From Rhizobacter sp. SG703 (GTDB lineage Bacteria > Pseudomonadota > Gammaproteobacteria > Burkholderiales > Burkholderiaceae_C), in assembly GCF_012275445.1 (NCBI RefSeq), contig NZ_JAAZQK010000013.1, positions 62,001-126,000 of the forward strand: a DNA stretch of 64,000 bases. The letters are read 5' to 3'. Under the pieces are notes generated by a model. It searched no databases and had not been told where the DNA came from. It was given only the letters and a program-made list of their open reading frames with translations. Below are positions 51,395 through 59,457 of the stretch, one piece after another (the first letter of the stretch is position 1; every line of letters begins with the position of its first letter). The translations under genes and the position numbers were made by a program.

Positions 51395-51452
51395 CCTGTT
51401 CCCCCGGCTGGTGGCTGGAGGGGCCATGGTAACGAGAAGGCCCGCGGCGGGC

Positions 51453-51746
51453 TCAATGGATGTCGGGGTCGCTCGCGAGGTACAGGCCGAACAGCTGCAG
51501 TGCGGCGCGCTGCAGCGCCGCATCGGCGCTGCCATGGGCCACCGCGATGCGCTCGTAGGCGTAGGGCCGGTCGAACATCATGCGGGCGATGTTGACCGGG
51601 GTTCCCTCGCGGGCCATCAGCGTGCGAAAGCCCGACAGCGCGAGCAGGTCGGCAATCAGCGGCCGCTGGCGCAGGGCGTCAGGCGCCGGCGGCAGCTGCG
51701 ACGGGGAGAACTGCGACGGAGAGAACGAATCTGTCAGGGCCGGCAT
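51453..51746 (-). CDS. Hypothetical small protein
   Basis: 97 residues, ATG at 51746. The N-terminal 25 residues are Ser/Pro/Gln-rich and unstructured; the rest is helical ([23 protein letters not shown], then [12 protein letters not shown]). I do not recognise a family. Codon use fits a real gene, but the start could be further in. No partner gene is evident. Confidence 0.6.
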   Translation of the reverse strand: MPALTDSFSPSQFSPSQLPPAPDALRQRPLIADLLALSGFRTLMAREGTPVNIARMMFDRPYAYERIAVAHGSADAALQRAALQLFGLYLASDPDIH

Positions 51747-51844
51747 GAGACCTCCATGCATCGCGGCGCGAGACCTGCGCCGTGCTGCACACGATAGCCA
51801 GCAGGCGCGGCCGGCAATCCGGCGATATGGCAGGCGCGGCGGGG

Positions 51845-52426
51845 CTACTTCGGCGGCGGAGATGCCGGCGGCGGCGGTTCGCCGGCAGCCACCGCGCCAT
51901 GCACCACCGGCCCGGTGTCGCGGATGAAGTCGTCGAGCTTGTCGCACCACTCGGCCGCGGGCGCTTCGAGTTGCTCCAGCGACAGCACGTCGATGCCGGC
52001 GTCGGCCAGCATCTTGTCGGATGCCTGGTTCAGCGCGACCTGGTGGGATTTCTTCTCGAGGAACACCACCCGCTTGATGCCGACCTGGATGATCGACTGC
52101 ACGCAGCGCGGGCACGGGAACTGGGTGGTGTAGATCGTGCTGGCGGTGAGCGGCAGCACGACGCAGTTCAGGATCGCGTTCACCTCGGCATGCACGATGT
52201 AGCTGTGGCGCGACTGCACCGGATCGTCGTCGATGTCGCTCCAGTACGACGGATCGTCGTCGTCGCAGCCGCGCGGCAGGCCGTTGTAGCCGACGCCCAG
52301 GATCTTGTTGTCGGCGCTCGCGATGCAGGCGCCGTTGCGCTTGCGGCCGTCCTTGGAGCGGGCCGCCGCGAGCAGCGCGACGCCCATGAACATCGAATGC
52401 CAGTGGATCAGCGGGGTGTTTTGCAT
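51845..52426 (-). CDS. dCMP deaminase-family zinc enzyme
   Basis: 193 residues. Zinc site of cytidine/deoxycytidylate deaminases: HAEVNAIL (HAE) and PCPRC. NGLPRGCDDDD is the substrate-site loop seen in dCMP deaminases. It would make dUMP from dCMP for thymidylate synthesis. The C-terminal PPPPASPPPK tail is not conserved. Gene is solitary. Confidence 0.88.
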   Translation of the reverse strand: MQNTPLIHWHSMFMGVALLAAARSKDGRKRNGACIASADNKILGVGYNGLPRGCDDDDPSYWSDIDDDPVQSRHSYIVHAEVNAILNCVVLPLTASTIYTTQFPCPRCVQSIIQVGIKRVVFLEKKSHQVALNQASDKMLADAGIDVLSLEQLEAPAAEWCDKLDDFIRDTGPVVHGAVAAGEPPPPASPPPK

Positions 52427-52466
52427 GACCGCGATGTTAGGGCCGGTCGGTCTGCGGCTTCGTCCG

Positions 52467-53225
52467 TCACGCCGGCGGCAGCTCGGCCACGTCGCTGCGG
52501 TCCTTCAGGCCCACGCCGCTCAGCTGCAGGCGCAGCGATTCGCCGGCCAGCCACACCAGCTTGCGCGCGGCCTGCGCATACGGCATGCCTTCGGGCCGCA
52601 CGTTCGAGATGCAGTTGCGCTCGGCGTCGCTGCGCCCGCGCCGCGGCGCCCAGGTCAGGTAGGCGCCGAGGCTGTCCGGCGAACTGAGCCCCGGGCGCTC
52701 GCCGATCAGCATCACGACCAGCCGCGCCTTCAGCAGCTCGCCGACCGGGTCGCCGAGCGCGACCCGGGCCTGCCGCGCGACGACGACCGGGCCGAAGGTC
52801 CAGGCGGGTGGCGCCTGCGCGCGGACCTCGGCGATCAGCGGCGCCGCATGGCGGCTCACCGCCAGCGACGACAGGCCGTCGCCGACCACCAGTTGCACGT
52901 CGAAGCCGCCCGGCTGGTCGGCCAGCCGCGCCATCGAGGCTTCGTCGAGCCGGCGGCCGAGGTCGGGCCGCAGCAGGTAGGTCGCGCGATCGGGTGCCGC
53001 GCTGTGCACCTGCAGCGCCGGCCAGCCGGCCTGCTGCAGCGTCGCGCACAGCGCGTCGGCATCGAGCGGCAGGTGCACCGCATCGCGCGCCTGCGCATGG
53101 GCCACGCCGAAGCGCAGCAGCTCGCCGGTCGGCAGGCTGACCCCGGCGCGGCCGAGCGCCACCCGCGCCGCGGTGTGCCGGCGCAGCCCGTCCCACGGAT
53201 CGCGGGTGATCGGGTCTTCGGTCAT
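52467..53225 (-). CDS. eutC: Ethanolamine ammonia-lyase small subunit
   Basis: 252 residues, start overlapping the eutB stop (ATGA). Family motifs are LPTGELLRFGVAHAQARDAVH near the start, LQPDLG-like LLRPDLGRRLD, and GERPGLSSPDSLGAYLTWAP in the C-terminal half, followed by RNCISNVRPEGM with the conserved Cys. EutC with EutB forms the adenosylcobalamin-dependent enzyme that turns ethanolamine into acetaldehyde and ammonia. Confidence 0.95.
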   Translation of the reverse strand: MTEDPITRDPWDGLRRHTAARVALGRAGVSLPTGELLRFGVAHAQARDAVHLPLDADALCATLQQAGWPALQVHSAAPDRATYLLRPDLGRRLDEASMARLADQPGGFDVQLVVGDGLSSLAVSRHAAPLIAEVRAQAPPAWTFGPVVVARQARVALGDPVGELLKARLVVMLIGERPGLSSPDSLGAYLTWAPRRGRSDAERNCISNVRPEGMPYAQAARKLVWLAGESLRLQLSGVGLKDRSDVAELPPA

Positions 53226-54628
53226 GCCGCGAGCCTCGGCAGGTCCATGCGCTCGATCAGGCTGTGGCCGGCCGCGATCGGCAGCACGCGGCCGGCCTCG
53301 TCGGTGATGCGCATCTTGTGCAGCCAGGCCTCGAACTCCGGCGCGCGCTGCAGGCCGAGCAGCTCGCGCAGGTACAGCGCGTCGTGGAACGAGGTGCTCT
53401 GGTAGTTGAGCATGATGTCGTCGGCGCCCGGCACGCCCATGATGAAGCTCAGCCCGGCCGCGCCGAGCAGCGTCATCAGCGTGTCCATGTCGTCCGGATC
53501 GGCTTCGGCATGGTTGGTGTAGCAGACGTCGCAGCCGAGCGGCAGGCCCATCAGCTTGCCGCAGAAGTGGTCCTCCAGCCCGGCGCGGATGATCTGCTTG
53601 CCGTCGTACAGGTACTCCGGGCCGATGAAGCCGACCACCGTGTTGGTCAGCAGCGGCGAGAACGCCCGCGCGACCGCGTAGGCGCGGGCCTCGCAGGTCT
53701 GCTGGTCGACGCCGTGGTGCGCGTCGGCCGACAGCGCCGAGCCCTGGCCGGTCTCGAAATACATCACGTTGGCGGTGGCGGAGTCGCCGACCGTCGCGCG
53801 CTTCAGCGACAGCGCGGCGGCCTGCGCCTCGCGCAGCAAGGCCAGGTCGATGCCGAAGCTCGCGTTCGCCTTCTGCGTACCGGCGACGGACTGGAACACC
53901 AGGTCGACCGGCGCGCCGGCCTCGATCGCCTGCACGGTGTTGGTGACGTGGGTCAGCACGCAGGACTGGGTCGGGATCTCGAAGCGGCGGATCAGCTCGT
54001 CGAGCAGGTGCAGCAGGTCGACCAGCGCCGGCATGCTGTCGCTGACCGGGTTGATGCCGATCACCGCATCGCCGGCGCCGTAGAGCAGGCCGTCGAGCAT
54101 CGACACCGCGATGCCGCGCGGGCTGTCGGTCGGGTGGTTCGGCTGCAGCCGCACCGAGAGCCGCCCGGGCAGCCCGATGGTGTTGCGAAACCGGGTGACG
54201 ACGCGGCACTTGCGCGCGACGAGGATCAGGTCCTGGTGGCGCATCAGCTTGCTGACGGCCGCCGCGATCTCGGGCGTGATGCCGGGGCGCACGCGCGCCA
54301 GCGTGGCTTCATCCGCCGCATCGCAGAGCAGCCAGTCGCGGAAGCCGCCGACCGTCAGGTGCGACAGCGGCGCGAAGGCCGCGCGGTCGTGCGTGTCCAC
54401 GATCAGCCGCGTGATTTCGTCGTCTTCGTAGGGCACCAGCGCCTCGTCGAGGAAGTGCTGCAGCGGCAGGTCGGCCAGGCACATGCGCGCGGCCATGCGC
54501 TCGGCGGCGCTGCCGGCCGCGATGCCGGCGAGCTGGTCGCCGGAGCGCGCCGGCGTCGCGCGCGCCATCACCGCCTTCAGGTCGGCGAACTGCCAGGTCT
54601 GCGAGCCGATGGTGTGGCGGTAGCGCAT
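53222..54628 (-). CDS. eutB: Ethanolamine ammonia-lyase large subunit
   Basis: 468 residues, close to the E. coli enzyme length. It has the TIM-barrel segments of EutB: RIRSWWR-like loops, RLQPNHPTDSPRGIAVSM, GDAVIGINPVSDS, VAGTQKANASFGID, ETGQGSALSADAHHGVDQQT and CDVCYTNHAEADPDD. B12 and substrate residues lie in these loops. It is translated 7 bp after the permease-gene-proximal region and coupled to eutC. No eutD/E/G or shell-protein genes are nearby, so acetaldehyde must be handled by enzymes encoded elsewhere. Confidence 0.95.
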   Translation of the reverse strand: MRYRHTIGSQTWQFADLKAVMARATPARSGDQLAGIAAGSAAERMAARMCLADLPLQHFLDEALVPYEDDEITRLIVDTHDRAAFAPLSHLTVGGFRDWLLCDAADEATLARVRPGITPEIAAAVSKLMRHQDLILVARKCRVVTRFRNTIGLPGRLSVRLQPNHPTDSPRGIAVSMLDGLLYGAGDAVIGINPVSDSMPALVDLLHLLDELIRRFEIPTQSCVLTHVTNTVQAIEAGAPVDLVFQSVAGTQKANASFGIDLALLREAQAAALSLKRATVGDSATANVMYFETGQGSALSADAHHGVDQQTCEARAYAVARAFSPLLTNTVVGFIGPEYLYDGKQIIRAGLEDHFCGKLMGLPLGCDVCYTNHAEADPDDMDTLMTLLGAAGLSFIMGVPGADDIMLNYQSTSFHDALYLRELLGLQRAPEFEAWLHKMRITDEAGRVLPIAAGHSLIERMDLPRLAA

Positions 54629-54634
54629 GGAGCC

Positions 54635-56032
54635 TCAGGGGTGCGCGGCGTGCTCGGTGGCGAGGGCGGTGGCACGAGCAGCGGCCCGCCGCTCGCGCCC
54701 GCTGACCAGGAAGAGCACGGTGGCAGCGGCCATCAGCCCGGCGAAGATCAGCGACAGCAACAGGTTGTACCAGACCATCGCCACCAGGCACAGCAGCGCG
54801 AGCACCAGCGCGATGGCCGGAAACACCGGGTAGCCGATGGCGGGGAACGGCCGTGCGAGGCCGGGCTCCTTCTTGCGCAGCGCAAACAGGCTGAGCATCG
54901 ACATGATGTACATCACGATCGCGCCGAACACCGACATCGTGACGATGTTGGCGGTGAGCGTCTGGCCGCCGAACGAGAACAGCTCGTCGCTGAAGATCGC
55001 CGCGATGCCGATCACGCCGCCGGCCAGCACCGCGCGGTGCGGCGTGCCGAAGCGCGGGTGGATGGCGGCGAGCCAGGCCGGCAGGAAGCCGGCGCGGGCC
55101 AGCGCGAACATCTGGCGCGAGTAGCCGAGGATGATGCCGTGGAACGAGGCCACCAGCCCGAACAGCCCGATCCACACCAGCATGTGCAGCCAGCCGCTGT
55201 TCTCGCCGACGACGGTCTTCATCGCCTGGGGCAGCGGGTCGTTGATGTTGGAGAGCTTGCGCCAGTCGCCGACGCCGCCGGCGAACACCATCACGCCGAT
55301 CGCCAGCAGGACCAGCGTGACGATGCCGGCGATGTAGGCGACCGGGATGGTGCGTCGCGGGTCCTTCGCTTCTTCGGCGGCCATCGCGACGCCTTCGATC
55401 GCGAGGAAGAACCAGATCGCGAACGGGATGGCCGCGAACATGCCCGACAGCGCGAGCGGGCTGAAGCTGTCCTGCCCGGCCCAGCCGTGGGCGGCGAAGT
55501 TGGCCACCGAGAAGCCCGGGGCGACGACGCCCATGAAGACGAGCAGCTCGAAGATCGCGAGCACGGTGACGATCAGCTCGAAGGTGGCGGCGGTGCGCAC
55601 GCCGACGATGTTGAGCGCCATGAAGACGACGTAGGTCCCGCAGGCCATCAGCTTCGGGCTGGCGGCCGGGAACTGCACCTGCAGGTAGGCGCCGATGGCC
55701 ATCGCGATGGCGGGCGGCGCGAACACGAACTCGATCAAGGTGGCGAAGCCGGCGATCAGGCCGCCGACCGGGCCGAAGGCGCGGCTCGCGTAGGCGAACG
55801 GGCCGCCGGCATTCGGGATCGCGGTGGTGAGTTCGGTGAAGCTGAAGATGAAGGTGGTGTACATCGCCGCGACGACGGTGGCGGTGACCAGGAACCCGAG
55901 GGTGCCGGCGCTGGCCCAGCCGTAGCTCCAGCCGAAATACTCGCCGGAGATGACCAGCCCGACGGCCAGTCCCCACAGGTGCCAGGCGTTCAGCGTGGCT
56001 TTGAGATGACCTGTCTGTTGACCCGTTTGCAT
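54635..56032 (-). CDS. eat: Ethanolamine permease (APC family)
   Basis: 465 residues with about 12 hydrophobic helices. The N-terminal GLAVGLVISGEYFGWSYGWASAGTLGF region is typical of ethanolamine permeases in the APC superfamily. It lies 6 bp upstream of eutB, making a permease-eutB-eutC operon transcribed leftward. A GGAG precedes the ATG. Regulation is not visible; the upstream region holds a repeat fragment. Confidence 0.92.
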   Translation of the reverse strand: MQTGQQTGHLKATLNAWHLWGLAVGLVISGEYFGWSYGWASAGTLGFLVTATVVAAMYTTFIFSFTELTTAIPNAGGPFAYASRAFGPVGGLIAGFATLIEFVFAPPAIAMAIGAYLQVQFPAASPKLMACGTYVVFMALNIVGVRTAATFELIVTVLAIFELLVFMGVVAPGFSVANFAAHGWAGQDSFSPLALSGMFAAIPFAIWFFLAIEGVAMAAEEAKDPRRTIPVAYIAGIVTLVLLAIGVMVFAGGVGDWRKLSNINDPLPQAMKTVVGENSGWLHMLVWIGLFGLVASFHGIILGYSRQMFALARAGFLPAWLAAIHPRFGTPHRAVLAGGVIGIAAIFSDELFSFGGQTLTANIVTMSVFGAIVMYIMSMLSLFALRKKEPGLARPFPAIGYPVFPAIALVLALLCLVAMVWYNLLLSLIFAGLMAAATVLFLVSGRERRAAARATALATEHAAHP

Positions 56033-56117
56033 GAAAGCTCCAATCGCTCAGGACAAGGTTGGAAGGGGACTGCTTTGCTCGGATCATCGTCGCAAGAATT
56101 GTTCCGCGCGTCGCGGT

Positions 56118-56200
56118 GGGTGAGGGGATGGGCTGGGAGCGCCAATCAGGACGGGCCGATCTGTCCGGCGAGCCACAGCCTCCCCACCCGCGCCTTTGCC
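56118..56200. repeat. Mosaic fragment of the nested palindromic repeats
   Basis: In the gap between the ethanolamine operon and the Mpo1-like gene. 56118-56137 equals the outer-arm sequence of copy B at 1759-1778 (20 of 20). 56172-56200 matches 1610-1638 of copy A with one mismatch in 29. 56139-56155 matches the complement of 1593-1609 with one mismatch. It lacks the 40-bp core, so it looks like a recombined or decayed member of the same family. Confidence 0.75.
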
Positions 56201-56299
56201 CCGTGCAGGTCTTCACAGTCCCTGACTTGCACTCGCCAGCAACCGCTCTAAGATGGCCCCATCCGACCGCAGCCCTGGCCTCAGACCACGGAGAACACC

Positions 56300-56839
56300 A
56301 TGACGAGACAACGTTCGGCCCTGGACCTCCTGTCGCAGTACGCGGCTTACCACCGCGACCGCCGCAACATCACCACCCATTTCGCCGGCATCCCGCTGAT
56401 CGTGTTCGCGGTCGGCGTGCTGCTCGCCAAACCCGCCTTCACGCTCGGCAACCTCGCGCTGACCCCCGCCTGGATCCTCTGGGGGCTCGCGACGGTCTGG
56501 TATCTGACGCGGGGCAACCTCGCGCTCGGGCTCGCGGTCAGCCTCGTCAACGGGGTGCTGATGGCGCTCGCACAGCAAGTCTCGGGCGGCAGCCTCGCCA
56601 GCTGGCTCGGCTGGGGCATCGGCAGCTTCGTGCTCGGCTGGGTCATCCAGTTCATCGGCCACTACTACGAAGGACGCAAGCCGGCCTTCGTCGACGACAT
56701 CGTCGGGCTGCTGGTCGGGCCGATGTTCGTCACCGCCGAAGTCCTGTTCGCGCTCGGCTGGGGCCGCCCGCTGCTGGCCGAGATCGAGCGGCGCGTGGGC
56801 CCGACCGTGCTGCGCGACCTGGCGCATCCGGCTGCCTGA
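56300..56839 (+). CDS. Mpo1-like (DUF962) membrane protein
   Basis: 179 residues, about four hydrophobic helices. The conserved ends of the DUF962/Mpo1 family are clear: YHRDRRNITTHFAGIP near the start and QFIGHYYEGRKPAFVDD near residue 120, with the His residues that bind iron in yeast Mpo1. That enzyme is a 2-hydroxy fatty acid dioxygenase; the bacterial role is not settled. The start lies behind GGAGAACACC. Confidence 0.88.
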   Translation: MTRQRSALDLLSQYAAYHRDRRNITTHFAGIPLIVFAVGVLLAKPAFTLGNLALTPAWILWGLATVWYLTRGNLALGLAVSLVNGVLMALAQQVSGGSLASWLGWGIGSFVLGWVIQFIGHYYEGRKPAFVDDIVGLLVGPMFVTAEVLFALGWGRPLLAEIERRVGPTVLRDLAHPAA

Positions 56840-56878
56840 TTTCGTGACCGCTGTTTCGTGACCGCTGTTTCGTGACCG
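56840..56878 (+). repeat. 14-bp tandem repeat at the gene start
   Basis: TTTCGTGACCGCTG repeated twice in full (56840-56853, 56854-56867) and a third partial copy (56868-56878). Each copy carries a GTG that could serve as a start codon, at 56844, 56858 and 56872, but only the last is in frame with the hydrolase gene. Confidence 0.85.
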
Positions 56879-57864
56879 TCCGCCAGGTTCGGCGCGCCGC
56901 GCTGGTGCTGGCGGCGCTGCTGGCAGTGGCCATCGCGTTCGTGGTCGTCCAGGCCCGGCGTCATCCCTCGCTGGATGACTTTCAAGCCCTGAACCTGCCG
57001 GCCGCGCCCGCCGGCGCGGCGGTCACGGTGCGCTTCGCCGGCGTGGCAACGCTGCTGTTCGACGACGGCGAAACCGCCTGGATGACCGACGGCTTCTTCT
57101 CGCGCCCGGGTATGGGTACGACCTTCTTCGGGCGCATCGGCCCCGACGCCGCCACGATCGACAGCGCACTGAAACGCCTCGGCGTCACCCGACTCGCGGC
57201 CGTGGTGCCGGTGCACTCCCACTACGACCACGCGATGGACTCGCCGACCGTCGCGCTGCGCACCGGCGCGGTGCTGGTCGGCTCCAACTCGACGATGCAG
57301 ATCGGCTTCGGCGCCGGGTTGCCGCCGGCCCAGTTGCGCGAGGTGCGGCCCGGCGACACCGTCGCGCTCGGCAGGTTCAAGCTGACGTTCATCGCGTCGC
57401 GCCACAGCCCGACGCCGTGGAGCGACGGGGTGTCGGTGGAGAACATCATGGCGCCGGTGGTGCCGCCGACGCGGGCGCCGGCCTGGCGCGAAGGCCAGGT
57501 GTGGAGCATCGTCGTCGAGCATGCATCCGGCGGCCGCTGGCTGATCGAGGGCAGCGCCGGCTTCATCCCCGGCGCGCTGGCCGGCCGGAAGGTCGACACG
57601 GTGTTCCTCGGCGTCGGCACGCTCGGCCGCAAGGACGACGCCTACCGCAGCGCCTACTGGCACGAGACGGTGCAGCTGACCGGCGCGAAACGCGTCGTGC
57701 CGATCCACTGGGACGACTTCTGGCTGCCGCTGGATCAGCCGCTGCAGGCGATGCCGCTGCTGTTCGACGATTTCGGCGCGACGATGGCCGACCTGTCGCG
57801 GCGGGCCAAGCAGGACCGGGTCGAGCTGCGGATGGCGCCGCTGTTCACGCCGTTCGCGCCGTAG
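56872..57864 (+). CDS. Membrane-anchored MBL-fold metallo-hydrolase
   Basis: 330 residues, GTG start. One N-terminal hydrophobic helix (LVLAALLAVAIAFVVVQ) suggests anchoring to, or export across, the inner membrane. The metallo-beta-lactamase motif is VHSHYDHAMDSPT. Others are IASRHSPTPW and PIHWDDFWLPL. It resembles the L-ascorbate-6-phosphate lactonase/UlaG-like or RomA-like group. The substrate is unknown. The start is set by the third copy of a 14-bp tandem repeat. Confidence 0.85.
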   Translation: MTVRQVRRAALVLAALLAVAIAFVVVQARRHPSLDDFQALNLPAAPAGAAVTVRFAGVATLLFDDGETAWMTDGFFSRPGMGTTFFGRIGPDAATIDSALKRLGVTRLAAVVPVHSHYDHAMDSPTVALRTGAVLVGSNSTMQIGFGAGLPPAQLREVRPGDTVALGRFKLTFIASRHSPTPWSDGVSVENIMAPVVPPTRAPAWREGQVWSIVVEHASGGRWLIEGSAGFIPGALAGRKVDTVFLGVGTLGRKDDAYRSAYWHETVQLTGAKRVVPIHWDDFWLPLDQPLQAMPLLFDDFGATMADLSRRAKQDRVELRMAPLFTPFAP

Positions 57865-57874
57865 CGCCGCCCAT

Positions 57875-58696
57875 TCAATCCGCCCAGGTGACCACGCCGC
57901 TCCAGGCCGTCACCAGCACCACCACGCCGAACACGATGCGGTACCACGCGAACGGCACGAAGGTGTGCGTCGAGATGTAGCGCAGCAGCCAGCGCACGCA
58001 GAAGAACGCCGAAATGAAGGCGGCGACCATGCCGACCACCCACATGCCCAGGTCGTCGGCCGACAGCAGCGCGCGCTCCTTGTACAGCGAGTAGACCGAC
58101 GCGACACCCAGCGTCGGGATCGCCAGGTAGAAGGTGAACTCGGTCGCCACCTGGCGCGACAGCCCGAACAGCATGCCGCCGATGATGGTGGCGCCCGAAC
58201 GGCTGGTGCCGGGGATCAGCGCGAAGGCCTGCGCGATCCCGACCTTCAGCGCGTCCAGCGGCGTCATCTCGTCGACCGACTGCACCCGCACGCTGTGCTG
58301 GCGCCGCTCGGCCCACAGGATGATCAGCCCGCCGACGATGAAGGTCGTGGCCACCGTCGGCGCGTTGAACAGGTTGGCCTTCAGCATCTTGCCGAACAGC
58401 AGGCCCAGCACCGCCAGCGGCAGGAACGCGATGCCGACGTTCAGCAGCAGCCGGCGCGCCTTCGGGTCGTGCCCCAGCCCCCCCAGCACGCCGCCGATGC
58501 GGCCGCGGAATTCCCACACCACCGCCAGGATCGCCGCCGACTGGATCACGATCTCGAACAGCTTGCCCCGCGCGTCGTTGAAATGCATCAACGACCCCGC
58601 CAGGATCAGGTGCCCGGTGCTCGACACCGGCAGGAACTCCGTCAGCCCCTCGACGACGCCCATCACCGCCGCCTTCAACAACAGTACGAAGTCCAA
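57875..58696 (-). CDS. uppP: Undecaprenyl-diphosphatase
   Basis: 273 residues, about eight membrane helices. The BacA/UppP signatures are clear: [20 protein letters not shown] near the start with the catalytic Glu-rich motif, and [20 protein letters not shown] with the conserved Ser-Arg. It recycles the lipid carrier for peptidoglycan synthesis and can give bacitracin resistance. It converges with the MBL hydrolase gene and stands divergent from the TetR gene. Confidence 0.96.
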   Translation of the reverse strand: MDFVLLLKAAVMGVVEGLTEFLPVSSTGHLILAGSLMHFNDARGKLFEIVIQSAAILAVVWEFRGRIGGVLGGLGHDPKARRLLLNVGIAFLPLAVLGLLFGKMLKANLFNAPTVATTFIVGGLIILWAERRQHSVRVQSVDEMTPLDALKVGIAQAFALIPGTSRSGATIIGGMLFGLSRQVATEFTFYLAIPTLGVASVYSLYKERALLSADDLGMWVVGMVAAFISAFFCVRWLLRYISTHTFVPFAWYRIVFGVVVLVTAWSGVVTWAD

Positions 58697-58776
58697 TCGC
58701 GTTCCCCGGCAAAAAATGGAGCGCCGATGATAGCGGCCGCCTTCGGCTTGACCCTGGCGGCCCCCATCGCCTACAT

Positions 58777-58796
58777 TACTGACCAGTCAGTCAGTA
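58777..58796 (+). promoter_or_regulatory. TetR operator upstream of the RND efflux operon
   Basis: ACTGACCAGTCAGT (58778-58791) is a perfect palindrome (ACTGAC-CA-GTCAGT), and the longer TACTGAC...GTCAGTA (58777-58783, 58790-58796) is also symmetrical. It lies 8 bp before the tetR start. TGAC-N2-GTCA-type sites are usual for TetR regulators of RND pumps. The position suggests autorepression of the tetR-adaptor-pump operon. Confidence 0.75.
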
Positions 58797-58803
58797 CCGG
58801 TCC

Positions 58804-59457
58804 ATGAGTACCCCCCACCCGATCCCCCGTCAACGCCGCAAAGAGGCCCGTCCGCAGGAGCTGCTGGATGCGGCATTGGCGCTTTTCTCTGAAAAGGGTT
58901 TCTCCGCGACCCGGTCGGAAGAGGTCGCGGCGGCGGCCGGGGTGTCCAAGGGCACGCTCTACCTCTACTACCCGAGCAAGGAAGAGCTGCTGAAGGCGGT
59001 GATCCGCGAACGGGTGTCGACCGAGATCCAGAGCGGCGTCGACGAGGTGCGCGCCTTCAGCGGCAGCAACGCCCGGGTGCTGCGCGAGGTGCTGCCGCGC
59101 TGGTGGCTGCGCATCTTCGAGAGCCCGGCGTCGGCCGTCTTCAAGCTGATCGTCACCGAGGTGCGCAACTTCCCCGACATCGCCGAGTACTACGGCGAGC
59201 AGGTGGTCGAGCCGGGCTCGCAGCTGGTCGGCGGCGTCGTGCAGCGCGGCATCGACGCCGGCGAATTCCGCCGGGTCGACGTCGAGTCCACCGTGCACTC
59301 GCTGATCCTGCCGATGGTCATGCTGTGCATGCACAAGCACTCGCTGGGCGCCTGCTCGCCGGTGCCGTCGCTGATGTCCCCGCACGATTTCGTCTTCCAG
59401 CACATGGACACCGTGACCCGCGGCATCGAGCTCCACCCGAAGCTCGACCTCTCATGA
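58804..59457 (+). CDS. TetR/AcrR family repressor of the RND efflux operon
   Basis: 217 residues. N-terminal HTH: ALFSEKGFSATRSEEVAAAAGVSKGTLYLYYPSKEELL. The C-terminal domain is of the TetR_C type found next to efflux pumps. It overlaps the adaptor gene by ATGA, so regulator and pump are translated together. A palindromic operator lies directly in front. Confidence 0.93.
   Translation: MSTPHPIPRQRRKEARPQELLDAALALFSEKGFSATRSEEVAAAAGVSKGTLYLYYPSKEELLKAVIRERVSTEIQSGVDEVRAFSGSNARVLREVLPRWWLRIFESPASAVFKLIVTEVRNFPDIAEYYGEQVVEPGSQLVGGVVQRGIDAGEFRRVDVESTVHSLILPMVMLCMHKHSLGACSPVPSLMSPHDFVFQHMDTVTRGIELHPKLDLS

Noticed and set aside
53264-56251. A 995-codon plus-strand open frame opposite the ethanolamine operon.
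   Set aside because: It lies opposite eutB and the permease, both clearly real, and has no recognisable domain or ribosome-binding site.
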